Positions 8,100 through 16,865 of a DNA stretch of 64,000 nt are shown here, in pieces (within the stretch, counting starts at the first letter, position 1; each line of letters opens with the position of its first letter). A program made the translations under genes and the position numbers. The DNA is from Clostridia bacterium (lineage in GTDB: Bacteria; Bacillota; Clostridia; Oscillospirales; Acutalibacteraceae): assembly GCA_017407995.1 (NCBI GenBank), contig JAFQVM010000005.1, positions 124,001-188,000 of the forward strand, written 5' to 3'. Below the pieces are notes generated by a model. That model was given only the letters and a program-made list of their open reading frames with translations. It ran no database searches and was not told the origin of the DNA.

Positions 8100-9257
8100 T
8101 TAGAACGGTAATCTTTCAAACAGCCAATATGTGCCTATGCCGAGATAGTTGCCGATTGCATAGCCAATGATTCCTGTAGCAAGACCGGAAACCAGAGCTG
8201 CATTATTCTTAAGCGATGTTGCAACAACAGGTACAAAAGGCGGTGAACAGATTGCCGAAACCGAAGTGATTATCATTGTATCCGAATCTATCTTCGCCAT
8301 CTTACAAAGTATTGCATGGAGTATCATACTGCCGAAGATCGAGAAAACAACATAAGCAAGAATCGTATAGTTTATATGTATCAACTTTGAAAGGTCGGAC
8401 ATTGTTGCAACCGTAAAGCAGAATATATAAATTATATACATTCCCAGCTGAGATGTCTTTTTTATTGTTCTTATCGGCTTTATAAAAGAACAGGCTATTG
8501 AAAGAGTTGTTATCATCAGCATTGTGATAGCTGTTTCGTAACCTTTTACAAGTGTACCTGTAATATACGACACGCCAACTATTGCTGCCGAGAGCAAAAA
8601 CGCAAGACAAAGTTTGCCGAAAACATCACGCTTGAAGATGCCCTTGTATGAGCTCTCAGACTCATTAGACACCTCTTCACTGTCAATGCTGATATTCTTC
8701 TCACCCTCAAAGGGTTTGAGTTTAAACACCTTTTCAAAAATTTTACGGGCAGAAGATGTAACAATCAGCATATAACCAATTGAAACAACCATGTCATAAG
8801 TATTAAAAATTGTGTATGTGCTTTCATCGACACCTATTGCAGTTTTTATAGACGCAATATTTGGAGTTCCGCCTGTATAGACACCTATTGCAAGCCCTGC
8901 ATACTTAGAAGCCTCAGGATTTTTTGCACCGAAAATCAACTGCAGAACAAAGACTACAATTGCAATAGATGCTACCGCAAGAAGCATACAAAGTATACCC
9001 TTTTTAGCAGTTTTGAGCCACTTTTTGATATCGAGTGAAAAGAGTATCAACGGCAAAGCAAGACATACGCTTACATCTTGCATTGTAGTCTGGATACCTG
9101 CAAAGCTCTCAGGCAAAATGCCTATGTTGCCGACTACTATACCTAATATATAACATATAAGGACTATTCCTATCTTTTCAACAACCTTAAAACGGTTGTT
9201 CAACCAAATTATCGGTGCCGGAAACAGCACAAAAAGTATTGCTATTAATATATTCAA
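8100..9257 (-). CDS. DUF819 family integral membrane protein (putative transporter)
   Basis: The 385-residue polytopic protein has about ten hydrophobic helices in two halves joined by a charged loop near residues 180-215. It shows the DUF819 signatures YTGGTPNIASIKTAIG in the first half and SAICSPPFVPVVATSLKN in the second. DUF819 belongs to an inverted-repeat carrier superfamily and its substrates are unknown. Translation probably starts at TTG (9255-9257) behind GGAGGTAGCG. The gene is packed between the GH3-type ligase (18-base gap) and the lyase-like enzyme (12-base gap). It probably moves their substrate or product across the membrane, which is inference from position. Confidence 0.85.
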   Translation of the reverse strand: MNILIAILFVLFPAPIIWLNNRFKVVEKIGIVLICYILGIVVGNIGILPESFAGIQTTMQDVSVCLALPLILFSLDIKKWLKTAKKGILCMLLAVASIAIVVFVLQLIFGAKNPEASKYAGLAIGVYTGGTPNIASIKTAIGVDESTYTIFNTYDMVVSIGYMLIVTSSARKIFEKVFKLKPFEGEKNISIDSEEVSNESESSYKGIFKRDVFGKLCLAFLLSAAIVGVSYITGTLVKGYETAITMLMITTLSIACSFIKPIRTIKKTSQLGMYIIYIFCFTVATMSDLSKLIHINYTILAYVVFSIFGSMILHAILCKMAKIDSDTMIITSVSAICSPPFVPVVATSLKNNAALVSGLATGIIGYAIGNYLGIGTYWLFERLPF

Positions 9258-9275
9258 AGCGCTACCTCCGCTTTA

Positions 9276-10979
9276 TTATTTTTGAGATTCACGAACGTGA
9301 GAGAGGAAGAATTCTCTTCTGTCGTCATTATCGATAACCTTAATGGGCTTTACCTGGTTAAGGTTTGCTCCTCTTGCCTTAAGCACCTCACGGTAATCGT
9401 CGTATGTGCCGGCACGAAGGAATTTGACATCACAGTGACCAAGTGCTCCGTTTCTAATCAGCGGAGGAACGAGAACATTTGTCTCACAAAGACGCTTCTC
9501 AAAGATTTCTGCATATCTTGCAGCTTCGCTGTCCGGTATATCATTACGGGGCTCAATAAGAAGAGTATAGTGTCCGGGTGAAGTGGTGCGGTCAGGATAA
9601 ATGCTGTATCCGATGAAGGACTCGCCAACCGTCTCGGAAAGCTCATCAACAAGCAAATCAAATGCCTGCTGATTTATCTTCTCGCCACTTATATTCGCAA
9701 CCTGATTGAGTCTGTAAAGGAATGTTACCTTTGGTGACTGCTTATAGAAGCCGGTAACACGAAGAACGTCTTCTATACGGTAACGGTAAAATCCGCTCAT
9801 ATTTGTCAGGACAAGCTCGTAGTCCTTTCCAACCTCAAGCTCGCTTATTGTGAGAGGTCTTGTTCCCTCAGGAGCATCAAGAGGAAGAAACTCATAAAAT
9901 CCGTTCTGCGGAAGCATTACATATTCATAGGAGTTGAAATCAATCGGAACTGCCATAAGACCTTCAGATGCGGCATAACCGAGATAGTGTATCGGCATAT
10001 CTTCACCGATGTAACGGCGAAGCTTTTTAGCATAGAGTGAAAGGCTACCTGTTCCCATTCCGTGAAGCCAACCGCACTTAGGCCAAATACGAGGAACAAT
10101 GGGGTCATCAAAGCCCTTGCTGAACTCTGCTCGAAGCTCCTGAGCTCTCTTGGGGTCGGGCTTTATGCGCTTTAAAAGCTTTTCACGAACCTCAGGCGGA
10201 CAAGTGATGCTCTCGTTTATTGTACCCTTTTCAATGTCGTCACAAATCATTTCCCAATTGTTCTCAAGATAAAAGAACATTGACTCAATCATTGTGATAA
10301 ATACTGTGCTAAGATAGCTTACATTAGGCTGTACAAGCGCAAAGCGAAGCTTCATATAGTGCATGTCCATGGGCTCAAGAGTCTCAGGGTACATGATTTC
10401 TTTCGGTGATGTTACAAAGAAACGGGTAAAAGGTTTCAGATAAAGCATCGGGATAGCCGCAAGTCCGCTGGCATTCTTGCCGCAAGGCAGCTTGTGATGA
10501 AGAACCTCTACAGTCAAAAGACCTTTCTGAGGCGGAACCTTCTTACCAAGTTTCTTGTGATACTTATAAGAACAGCCTACGGGTGCGCTGAAGCTGAAGC
10601 ACTGACATACCCACGTTGCCCATGCAGACATCGGCACAAGCTTTGATTTACCTGTGCTGCCCGATGATTCGGCATACTTTATAATATTTTTTGATGTGAT
10701 AAGATTCTTCTCACCCTTATACGCCATTCGCTCAATATAATCCGCATAGTCGGGATATGATGAATAAGGTACAATATTCTGGTAATCTTCAACGGACTTA
10801 ACATCCTTGAAATTATGCATCTTACCGTAAACCGTATTTTTATTTGCTTTCATAAGCTTTCTTAGATTTCTTTCCTGCTGCTTGACGGCACGCGAAGAAT
10901 AAAAAGCAAGCTTTGCAAGTTCCGCTCTACCAAGCGTTGTGGTGAATTTAATTAAAATATTACCCAAAATCTTTCCCAT
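9276..10979 (-). CDS. GH3 (auxin-responsive) family acyl-adenylating ligase
   Basis: The 567-residue protein belongs to the GH3 superfamily of adenylate-forming enzymes, known from plant enzymes that join auxin or jasmonate to amino acids. The ATP-site loop is YAESSGSTGKSKLVPMS, followed by HYLGYAASEG and the hinge region LTNMSGFYRYRIEDVLRVTGF, which is diagnostic. Bacterial members are widespread but mostly of unknown substrate. They activate a carboxylic acid as AMP ester and pass it to an amine or thiol. The start at 10979 lies behind GGAGGTAG, upstream of an in-frame first ATG without a site. It is the second gene of the operon, 48 bases after the GtrA-like gene. Confidence 0.87.
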   Translation of the reverse strand: MGKILGNILIKFTTTLGRAELAKLAFYSSRAVKQQERNLRKLMKANKNTVYGKMHNFKDVKSVEDYQNIVPYSSYPDYADYIERMAYKGEKNLITSKNIIKYAESSGSTGKSKLVPMSAWATWVCQCFSFSAPVGCSYKYHKKLGKKVPPQKGLLTVEVLHHKLPCGKNASGLAAIPMLYLKPFTRFFVTSPKEIMYPETLEPMDMHYMKLRFALVQPNVSYLSTVFITMIESMFFYLENNWEMICDDIEKGTINESITCPPEVREKLLKRIKPDPKRAQELRAEFSKGFDDPIVPRIWPKCGWLHGMGTGSLSLYAKKLRRYIGEDMPIHYLGYAASEGLMAVPIDFNSYEYVMLPQNGFYEFLPLDAPEGTRPLTISELEVGKDYELVLTNMSGFYRYRIEDVLRVTGFYKQSPKVTFLYRLNQVANISGEKINQQAFDLLVDELSETVGESFIGYSIYPDRTTSPGHYTLLIEPRNDIPDSEAARYAEIFEKRLCETNVLVPPLIRNGALGHCDVKFLRAGTYDDYREVLKARGANLNQVKPIKVIDNDDRREFFLSHVRESQK

Positions 10980-11027
10980 GTAAACTACCTCCAAAAAAAT
11001 AAATATATTAAAAAAATTCTTAACGAA

Positions 11028-11528
11028 TTATTTTGACTCTTCCTTGGACTTATTATCATCATTGAAAATAAGCCATTTGCAAACTGCAAAGTTTACAAGA
11101 CCCATAATAAATGTAACAACAAGTTTTGAAATCAGGATGATGTTATCCTCACCTAAAGCCGCATATATCGCATCAGACAGATTCAGCAGATATACCATAC
11201 CTTCAATCATTTTAGTTGTTGAATACGAGAAAACTGCAATCAAAACTGCAAACAGCGGAATAATTTTTATTATATTTTTCTTGCTGTGGAACACCCAAAA
11301 GTAATTAACAAAAAATCGCACAAAAAAGAATATAACTATCGAAACTGTATTCGCCACAAGCATAAGGCCAAACTTTTCTGCTAAAAAGCTTCCGTCAAAC
11401 ATCTTTAAAAGCGGGTTCAACGATAGACTTTCAAAAATAGTTACCACAAAACCCATCGTCATATTTTTTACAAGCTGAATAACCGTGTTCTTTTTTTCTG
11501 CGGCATTTACCGCCGCTTCATTTGACAT
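11028..11528 (-). CDS. GtrA-like small membrane protein
   Basis: The 166-residue protein has four predicted transmembrane helices and the GtrA-like pattern ANTVSIVIFFFVRFFVNYFWVF in helices two to three, ending KLVVTFIMGLVNFAVCKWLIF. GtrA-family proteins are thought to help move lipid-linked sugars across the membrane in cell-surface polysaccharide synthesis. The ATG at 11528 was chosen because the predicted transcription start (near 11555) excludes the longest frame and GGGGATTGTGG precedes it. An ATG at 11546 is a possible alternative. It heads the operon with the GH3-type ligase, the DUF819 carrier and the lyase-like enzyme. No glycosyltransferase is nearby, so its usual partner is missing. 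Confidence 0.75.
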   Translation of the reverse strand: MSNEAAVNAAEKKNTVIQLVKNMTMGFVVTIFESLSLNPLLKMFDGSFLAEKFGLMLVANTVSIVIFFFVRFFVNYFWVFHSKKNIIKIIPLFAVLIAVFSYSTTKMIEGMVYLLNLSDAIYAALGEDNIILISKLVVTFIMGLVNFAVCKWLIFNDDNKSKEESK

Positions 11529-11562
11529 AAACACCACAATCCCCATTTTGATTATCCGACTA

Positions 11563-11591
11563 ATATTATCATAATAAGACAAAAAAAGCAA
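11563..11591 (-). promoter_or_regulatory. Promoter of the GtrA/GH3-ligase/DUF819/lyase operon
   Basis: On the minus strand TTGCTT is followed by 17 bases and TAATAT. It is the only good promoter seen before the four tightly spaced genes. Confidence 0.6.
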
Positions 11592-11642
11592 TTAAATATA
11601 GCCGTGTTTGGAAAGATTTAATTTTTTGTTTATAATGTAATG

Positions 11643-11685
11643 TAAAAAACAACAAACAGCAGCAACCTTTCGCTTGCTACTGTTT
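11643..11685 (-). terminator. Terminator of the aldolase gene
   Basis: Read on the minus strand, AAACAGTAGCAA and TTGCTGCTGTTT form a 12-pair stem with one G-U pair, followed by GTTGTTTTTT. Confidence 0.8.
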
Positions 11686-11719
11686 AGTAAAAGAATAAAC
11701 AAATATTAGCTTTTTATTA

Positions 11720-12697
11720 TTAGACATTATCAAGCAGGGTCTTATAAAACTCCGAATAATCGGTACGCTTATCGTTCGTGAACGCTATCGCCTCACGGGG
11801 ATGGCAGTTCATCAATCCCGTAAAAAAATACTGCAGGTCATACCCCCAGACTACACCCTGAGCTTTAAGTGCAAGCATATACTTTTCAATGAACTTCAAA
11901 ATATAATAAATATTATATTTGGGATTTTTAAGAAAACCTAAAATCAGCTCCAATGAACAGTTACCCGCTCCTCGTCCCATGCCTTGCATGGTTGCATCAA
12001 GATATGATACACCGTATGACAATGTTTCAATAGTATTTGCAAAAGCCAAGTTCTGATTGTTATGCGCATGGAAACCAATCTTCTTATCAGTACCCTCTAC
12101 CGCCGCAAGATAAACCTTTGCAAGCTCACAGGCATTTTCAGGGTAAAGAGAGCCAAAGCTGTCCACAAGATAGATAACATCTACACTTGATGCCGTAAGC
12201 ATATCCAACGCCTGCTTCAACTGGTCGGAACTCGCCTGTGAAACCGCCATGATATTACAAGTTGTCTCATAGCCCAAAGTATGGAAATGCTCTATCATAT
12301 CAATAGCTGCAGGAATCTGATGAATATAGCACGCTACACGCACCATATCAATTACACTCTCACTCTTAGGCAAAAAGTCAGTCTTGTAATCGCACCTTCC
12401 GACATCCGCCATAACCGCTATCTTCATGTCAGACGGATTTTCTCCGACGATAGCACGGATATCCTCCTCATTGCAGAACTTCCATTTGCCAAACTCGCTT
12501 TCATCAAACATATGCTTACTGGCCTTGTAGCCAAACTCCATATAATCTATGCCGCTTCTGACATTCGCTTTATAAAGCTCCGAAACAAACTCATCCGAAA
12601 ATTCAAAGTTGTTACAAAGTCCGCCGTCTCTGATTGTTGCGTCGAGAACTTTAATATCATCTCTGACACCCATCAAGTTACCTTTTCTTAAATTCAT
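11720..12697 (-). CDS. DRE-TIM (HMGL-like) aldolase
   Basis: The 325-residue TIM-barrel protein has the DRE-TIM signature LDATIRDGGLCNN near the N-terminus and the metal-binding GFHAHNNQNLAFANT near residue 215, followed by GMGRGAGNC. It resembles 4-hydroxy-2-oxovalerate aldolase and HMG-CoA lyase-type catalytic domains, which make or break C-C bonds next to a keto acid using a divalent metal. The exact substrate cannot be read from the sequence. The ATG at 12697 is preceded by AGGAGG. The gene has its own consensus promoter and its own terminator, so it is a single-gene unit upstream of the GtrA/GH3-ligase operon. Confidence 0.82.
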   Translation of the reverse strand: MNLRKGNLMGVRDDIKVLDATIRDGGLCNNFEFSDEFVSELYKANVRSGIDYMEFGYKASKHMFDESEFGKWKFCNEEDIRAIVGENPSDMKIAVMADVGRCDYKTDFLPKSESVIDMVRVACYIHQIPAAIDMIEHFHTLGYETTCNIMAVSQASSDQLKQALDMLTASSVDVIYLVDSFGSLYPENACELAKVYLAAVEGTDKKIGFHAHNNQNLAFANTIETLSYGVSYLDATMQGMGRGAGNCSLELILGFLKNPKYNIYYILKFIEKYMLALKAQGVVWGYDLQYFFTGLMNCHPREAIAFTNDKRTDYSEFYKTLLDNV

Positions 12698-12735
12698 TTT
12701 TAGGCCTCCTGACTTTATCGCTTTAAAGTGCTGAT

Positions 12736-12764
12736 ATTATATCATATAAAAAATTACTTGTCAA
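12736..12764 (-). promoter_or_regulatory. Consensus sigma-A promoter of the aldolase gene
   Basis: A perfect TTGACA, 17-base spacer and perfect TATAAT on the minus strand predict strong constitutive expression. Confidence 0.85.
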
Positions 12765-12785
12765 TTCATTTTGTAACAATATTTC

Positions 12786-12820
12786 AAAAACACCACGAAA
12801 AATCTTCCGTGGTGTTTTTT
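12786..12820 (-). terminator. Terminator of the membrane XRE regulator gene
   Basis: AAAAACACCACG and CGTGGTGTTTTT arms around a ten-base loop; read on the minus strand it ends in a T-run just after the stop codon at 12823. Confidence 0.8.
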
Positions 12821-12822
12821 GT

Positions 12823-14088
12823 CTATCTGTATTTTATCGGGAATGCGTAATAATGAACAATGTCGTCATCAAGGCTGTCTATATAATCTAAATCCATATC
12901 CTCTTTATGAGCATAAACAATTGTATGCTTTTCATCGTTAAAGCCTATCAAAAACTGCTCTTTAACCTTGTCAACATCTTCGCCAATTTCCACAACACTA
13001 AAATCAAAACCGTGAACATGCGCTTCTACATCTCTGAACTCCCCTGTTGGCTTTGTCATAAACTGATACTTTTCAAGAACCTTTACCTTTTGCGCTTCAT
13101 AATCATCTTCTTCATACTCGAAAAATGCCGTGACAGACTCACTAAGGAAAACAATTTGTAAAATTGATTTCCGACATATCTTTACATCTGTATACTCGCC
13201 AAAATCCTCAACATCAGGCAGATACTCTAAAGTGGCAATCTCTTCCGGAAGCCTATATTCAATGTCAACCGCATCGCCAAAGTATTCTTCATATTTTTCA
13301 ACATTAGAAGAAAATTTATAAGTCCTGACACCAACAGTAATATTCATCGCAACAAACAGCACATCAACTGTTGCAATCGACAGCACAATAGCTGTCAATA
13401 CTATCAAAACTTTTCTTACTTTTACAGGAAAATGATAACTTATATGCTGTTGCTTATAATCATACAACCTCTTTAAAATCTTCTTTGCAAGCTCCGAAAG
13501 CAAAATCATAACAAACGATACTGCTGCTATAATCGCACTAAACGGCAACGCAAATTTAAACAACGGCTCATCAGAGATGAGAAACGTAGACGGTATAAAC
13601 ATTGCAACAGATATCGGTATAATAATAAATTTAAGCGGTGTTCTTATATTCATAAAACCAAGAGCCAGCGAACATAGAGTTACCACAACCATATCGATAA
13701 AAATAACGCTCGCCATATCCCCCGAACCGCCTATAAAAGCAGGTATAAAAAACAGAAAAGCTTGAGCGATTATAAAGAAAACAAACAGAACTATATTAAA
13801 TGCATTTCTCTGCTTATTAGAGGCCGTCAGCGTCTCAACAATAGTTTCATCCGCTTTTTGTATGACCTGCTCTTTCTCTATATTTTCGCCAATGATAATC
13901 TCATTTACCGATACTCCCAGCGCCTCTGATAAAGGTATCAAAAACGAAACATCAGGGAATCCGCTGCCCGTTTCCCATCTCGATATTGCTTTGTCTGTAC
14001 AGTTGAGCTTCTGGGCTAACTCTTTTTGTGTCATGTTTTTCTCTGCACGCTTTTCTTTGATAAACTGTCCGGATTTGATGTTATTCAT
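12823..14088 (-). CDS. XRE-family regulator with membrane-anchored C-terminal domain
   Basis: The 421-residue protein has an N-terminal Cro/C1 helix-turn-helix (residues about 10-65; FIKEKRAEKNMTQKELAQKL, then CTDKAISRWETG). A linker and at least five hydrophobic segments follow between residues about 95 and 250. The extracytoplasmic-looking acidic tail is about 165 residues. This is a common Firmicutes layout in which a membrane or external signal is coupled to DNA binding. Its targets are unknown. AAGGAGGAG precedes the ATG. It is divergent from the restriction-modification controller gene, with which it shares an intergenic region of 184 bases. Confidence 0.8.
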   Translation of the reverse strand: MNNIKSGQFIKEKRAEKNMTQKELAQKLNCTDKAISRWETGSGFPDVSFLIPLSEALGVSVNEIIIGENIEKEQVIQKADETIVETLTASNKQRNAFNIVLFVFFIIAQAFLFFIPAFIGGSGDMASVIFIDMVVVTLCSLALGFMNIRTPLKFIIIPISVAMFIPSTFLISDEPLFKFALPFSAIIAAVSFVMILLSELAKKILKRLYDYKQQHISYHFPVKVRKVLIVLTAIVLSIATVDVLFVAMNITVGVRTYKFSSNVEKYEEYFGDAVDIEYRLPEEIATLEYLPDVEDFGEYTDVKICRKSILQIVFLSESVTAFFEYEEDDYEAQKVKVLEKYQFMTKPTGEFRDVEAHVHGFDFSVVEIGEDVDKVKEQFLIGFNDEKHTIVYAHKEDMDLDYIDSLDDDIVHYYAFPIKYR

Positions 14089-14203
14089 ACAACTCCTCCT
14101 TTGCGCCTATTATACAGAAAAGTCAAGATTATGTCACCCCATGATTCGTGGAGTGGTGAAATTGAGGAAACCATATTAACAAATTATAACTTTAAAGCTC
14201 TTA

Positions 14204-14247
14204 GACACTTATTGTGTGTAGACTTATTGTATTCTAAAAACTATAAT
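14204..14247 (+). promoter_or_regulatory. C-box-like tandem repeats and promoter of the restriction-modification controller gene
   Basis: Two copies of ACTTATTGT (in 14204-14217 and 14219-14231) lie 15 bases apart, directly before a TATAAT at 14242-14247 with no good -35 box. Controller proteins of restriction-modification systems bind paired sites of the type GACTTATAGTC just upstream of their own promoter. Match of motif and position is suggestive, not proven. Confidence 0.6.
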
Positions 14248-14272
14248 ATTTTTTAGTGGGAGGTTTTGTCCA

Positions 14273-14497
14273 ATGGATATTATTAAAATTTTTGGCACAA
14301 ATGTACGCAAATACCGTACAGAGAAGAAACTTTCTCAAGAAAAATTTGCAGAACTGTGCGGACTACATAGAACTTATATTAGTGATATTGAGTGTTTCAG
14401 AAGAAGTATCGCTCTTGATAATATTCAAAAAATTGCAGATGCTCTTGAAATCGAAACATACAAACTGTTTATTGCTAGCAAGGAGAATCATAAATGA
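14273..14497 (+). CDS. Restriction-modification controller (C) protein
   Basis: The 74-residue protein is almost entirely one XRE helix-turn-helix (FGTNVRKYRTEKKLSQEKFA, then LHRTYISDIECFRRSIAL). Its size and layout match C proteins that delay restriction endonuclease expression until the methyltransferase has protected the host. They act as dimers on C-boxes before their own gene. It lies directly upstream of the putative endonuclease, overlapping its start by four bases (ATGA), so both are co-transcribed and coupled. GGGAGG precedes the ATG. C-box-like repeats lie about 45-70 bases upstream. Base composition from here to 16716 is visibly more AT-rich than the flanks, consistent with transfer. 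Confidence 0.82.
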   Translation: MDIIKIFGTNVRKYRTEKKLSQEKFAELCGLHRTYISDIECFRRSIALDNIQKIADALEIETYKLFIASKENHK

Positions 14498-15357
14498 ATA
14501 TAATACAAAAATATATGAGTATTTATATGTTTGAACTTGAGCGTTTCTTGTTAACAAAAAAGGATGTGCTAAAGGCAGTAGCATATCAATCGGATGAAGC
14601 AAATACAGACAGACCATTAAAAGAGTTGTTAAAACAATTAATCGAAACAGAATTTAATCAACTTCCTAATGATTCTGCTATCGAATTTTTAAAAATCAAC
14701 AACGAAGAATATGATATTTTACATCTAAAAGATATAATAATAAAAAGAGTGTTATTACCAGAAGATATAACTCAAGAAATAAAAGCAATAATTGCTGCTA
14801 CAAAAAATTCCGTTTACACTAACCCAGACATTTGTTTTGAACTAATTATAAATAATGAACTTTTTTATGAACCCGTCGAGCTAAAATCAACAAAACAAAA
14901 TTCTATACCTGGTTCCAGCGTTCAGCAAATAAATCCCAATGAATGGGTAATATTCATAAAGCATTCTAATAAGATAGTCGATATTGCAACTGGCCAATAT
15001 CTTCATGCAATTAACACAAAAATGCAGTTTCCAGATAGAAGTCCACGTCCACAAGTTTCATTTGATGAATTAAAAAAATGGAATGTGGAAAAGCGCTTGG
15101 TAAATGGTGACAAACTCCTTTTTGCAACAGATAGCGAAGAAGATATCAAGAAATCACTTATTAAAGATTGGCAGAGAGTTTTGTCTCAGCGATGGATTGA
15201 CGTACTGTTCAATTCAACATCTGTAAAAGTCAACGAACCGTGGTTCAATAATAATATCAGAAAATTTATAATTGACTTTCTAGAAGAATATGAGAAACTA
15301 AATGAGCAAGAAAAAGAGCACTTCAAAAACAAAATTCGTTCATTAATAATCAAATAA
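14494..15357 (+). CDS. Putative type II restriction endonuclease
   Basis: The 287-residue protein is assigned mainly by context: it overlaps the controller gene and faces a cytosine methyltransferase. It contains a plausible PD-(D/E)xK nuclease core, with Pro-Asp at 111-112 (TNPDICFELII) and Glu129-Leu-Lys131 (EPVELKSTK), followed by SIPGSSVQQINPNEWVIFIK. No transmembrane segments or signal peptide are seen. The recognition sequence cannot be read. AAGGAG precedes the ATG. The gene is very AT-rich compared with its neighbours. It shares a hairpin terminator with the convergent methyltransferase gene. Confidence 0.75.
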   Translation: MNIIQKYMSIYMFELERFLLTKKDVLKAVAYQSDEANTDRPLKELLKQLIETEFNQLPNDSAIEFLKINNEEYDILHLKDIIIKRVLLPEDITQEIKAIIAATKNSVYTNPDICFELIINNELFYEPVELKSTKQNSIPGSSVQQINPNEWVIFIKHSNKIVDIATGQYLHAINTKMQFPDRSPRPQVSFDELKKWNVEKRLVNGDKLLFATDSEEDIKKSLIKDWQRVLSQRWIDVLFNSTSVKVNEPWFNNNIRKFIIDFLEEYEKLNEQEKEHFKNKIRSLIIK

Positions 15358-15398
15358 AAAAGCTGCTGCAAAACTATAACTATTGCAGCAGCTTTTTT
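15356..15398. terminator. Bidirectional terminator between endonuclease and methyltransferase
   Basis: AAAAAAGCTGCTGCAA and TTGCAGCAGCTTTTTT form a 16-pair inverted repeat around a loop of about ten bases. Confidence 0.88.
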
Positions 15399-16716
15399 AT
15401 TCAAAATACTTATTCCAATTTTCCGCCAATCGCATAGCAATATTATATCCCAATACACAAGGTACTGCATTACCAATTATTTTGTACGCATCACTTGCAC
15501 TAACCGCAACATTTTCATTTGTTTTCTGCAGGATAAATTGATAATCATTCGGAAACGTCTGAATCCTTGCGCACTCTCTAACTGTTAATCTCCTTTGAAG
15601 CAATCCCTTTGATAATTCCTCATAATGTCTACCACCATTTTCAATACTAAGCCTTCTAAATTCAATGTTGCCGTGATGTTCAGAACGTATGGTAGGTGCA
15701 ACGGATTCTAATTTTACCTCGATATTACCTTGTCCACGTGGTAAATATTTGGCTTTAGAATATTTCGTTTGAGACAAGTCACAACTATTCTCAGGTTCTT
15801 CCAAACCTTTAAAAACATCTTCACAAGTAACAAATGGATACAATTTATCTCCTGCAACTGTATAGGAATGTGTTGGACAAGGATAAGGGTCATATTCCGG
15901 ATAGGAATCAAGGTTTGAAAGTGCAATTAATGCTTCCTTATTTAACGCCTTTTTCTTAAACCCGTAGAAGATAATTCTTTCTCTAGATTGAGGGACACCA
16001 AAATTTGCCGACTGAAGAACTCTCGCCGGAACAACAAGATATCCACCGTCAGCGGCATCTGCAAAATCATGCTCAATTATCTCTTTAGCATCCGATAACG
16101 TTGTTAAACCTTTAACATTTTCTGCAACAAAAACAGACGGCTGTACAAGACTTATAACTTCTCGCATCCATAGATACAATTGACCTCTACTCTCAAAATC
16201 AGGTTGTCCAAATTGATTTTTTTCTCCCGTATGGTTTTTTTTAGAATTGAAACCCTTTCTCTTGCCTGACACAGAAAAGTCTTGACAAGGAAATCCACCA
16301 GTAACTATATCTATATTACTAGGAAATATCTTCTCTCCTCTTTTTGCTCTTCTTACAAGGTTAACTATACTATCAATGTGATAAATCTCGTTTGTGTAAT
16401 TTTTATTTTGTTGAAAGTATGATACCCATGCAGACCTTGCATCAGGTCGTATATCGTTTGCAAAAACAGTAGTAAAGCCCGTTTCAACTAATTTGACCCA
16501 ATCACCATCATCCTCTTCTATCCAATCAGGATGCAAATCAGAATTAATAGATTTCTTGAGACAAGTAAACCCACCCTCGAAACCTATATCCATACCGCCA
16601 CACCCACTAAACAATGACAACACTCTTTTTTTTCCTATTGTTTCACTTATAGGAATGTTATAGATGCTTTCTTGCCTAACACCCGGTATATCAATTTTTG
16701 AATTTTGATTATTCAT
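15397..16716 (-). CDS. DNA (cytosine-5-)-methyltransferase
   Basis: The 439-residue enzyme shows the ordered motifs of C5-methyltransferases: motif I (VLSLFSGCGGMDIGFEGG), motif IV with catalytic Cys144 (GGFPCQDFSVSGKRKG), motif VI (VAENVKGL), motif VIII (QSRERIIFYGF), motif IX (RLTVRECARIQTFPNDY) and motif X (YKIIGNAVP). The target-recognition region between VIII and IX is about 125 residues. It transfers a methyl group from S-adenosylmethionine to cytosine and protects DNA from the partner endonuclease encoded convergently. The specificity is not assigned. It has its own promoter, which fits early methylation after transfer. Confidence 0.93.
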   Translation of the reverse strand: MNNQNSKIDIPGVRQESIYNIPISETIGKKRVLSLFSGCGGMDIGFEGGFTCLKKSINSDLHPDWIEEDDGDWVKLVETGFTTVFANDIRPDARSAWVSYFQQNKNYTNEIYHIDSIVNLVRRAKRGEKIFPSNIDIVTGGFPCQDFSVSGKRKGFNSKKNHTGEKNQFGQPDFESRGQLYLWMREVISLVQPSVFVAENVKGLTTLSDAKEIIEHDFADAADGGYLVVPARVLQSANFGVPQSRERIIFYGFKKKALNKEALIALSNLDSYPEYDPYPCPTHSYTVAGDKLYPFVTCEDVFKGLEEPENSCDLSQTKYSKAKYLPRGQGNIEVKLESVAPTIRSEHHGNIEFRRLSIENGGRHYEELSKGLLQRRLTVRECARIQTFPNDYQFILQKTNENVAVSASDAYKIIGNAVPCVLGYNIAMRLAENWNKYFE

Positions 16717-16782
16717 CTCTATTCCCCATTAAACAAACACACTCAAAACTTATTCAATATACACGAACGCTTGATTTTGTAC

Positions 16783-16811
16783 ATTATATCATATCTTGTT
16801 TTCAATAACAA
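16783..16811 (-). promoter_or_regulatory. Promoter of the methyltransferase gene
   Basis: On the minus strand TTGTTA, 17 bases, TATAAT. Transcription would start about 50-60 bases before the ATG. Confidence 0.65.
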
Positions 16812-16865
16812 GCAATATATCCTTCGCTTGTATATCAAGCCATTTTCACCCAACCCCACGCCCTA

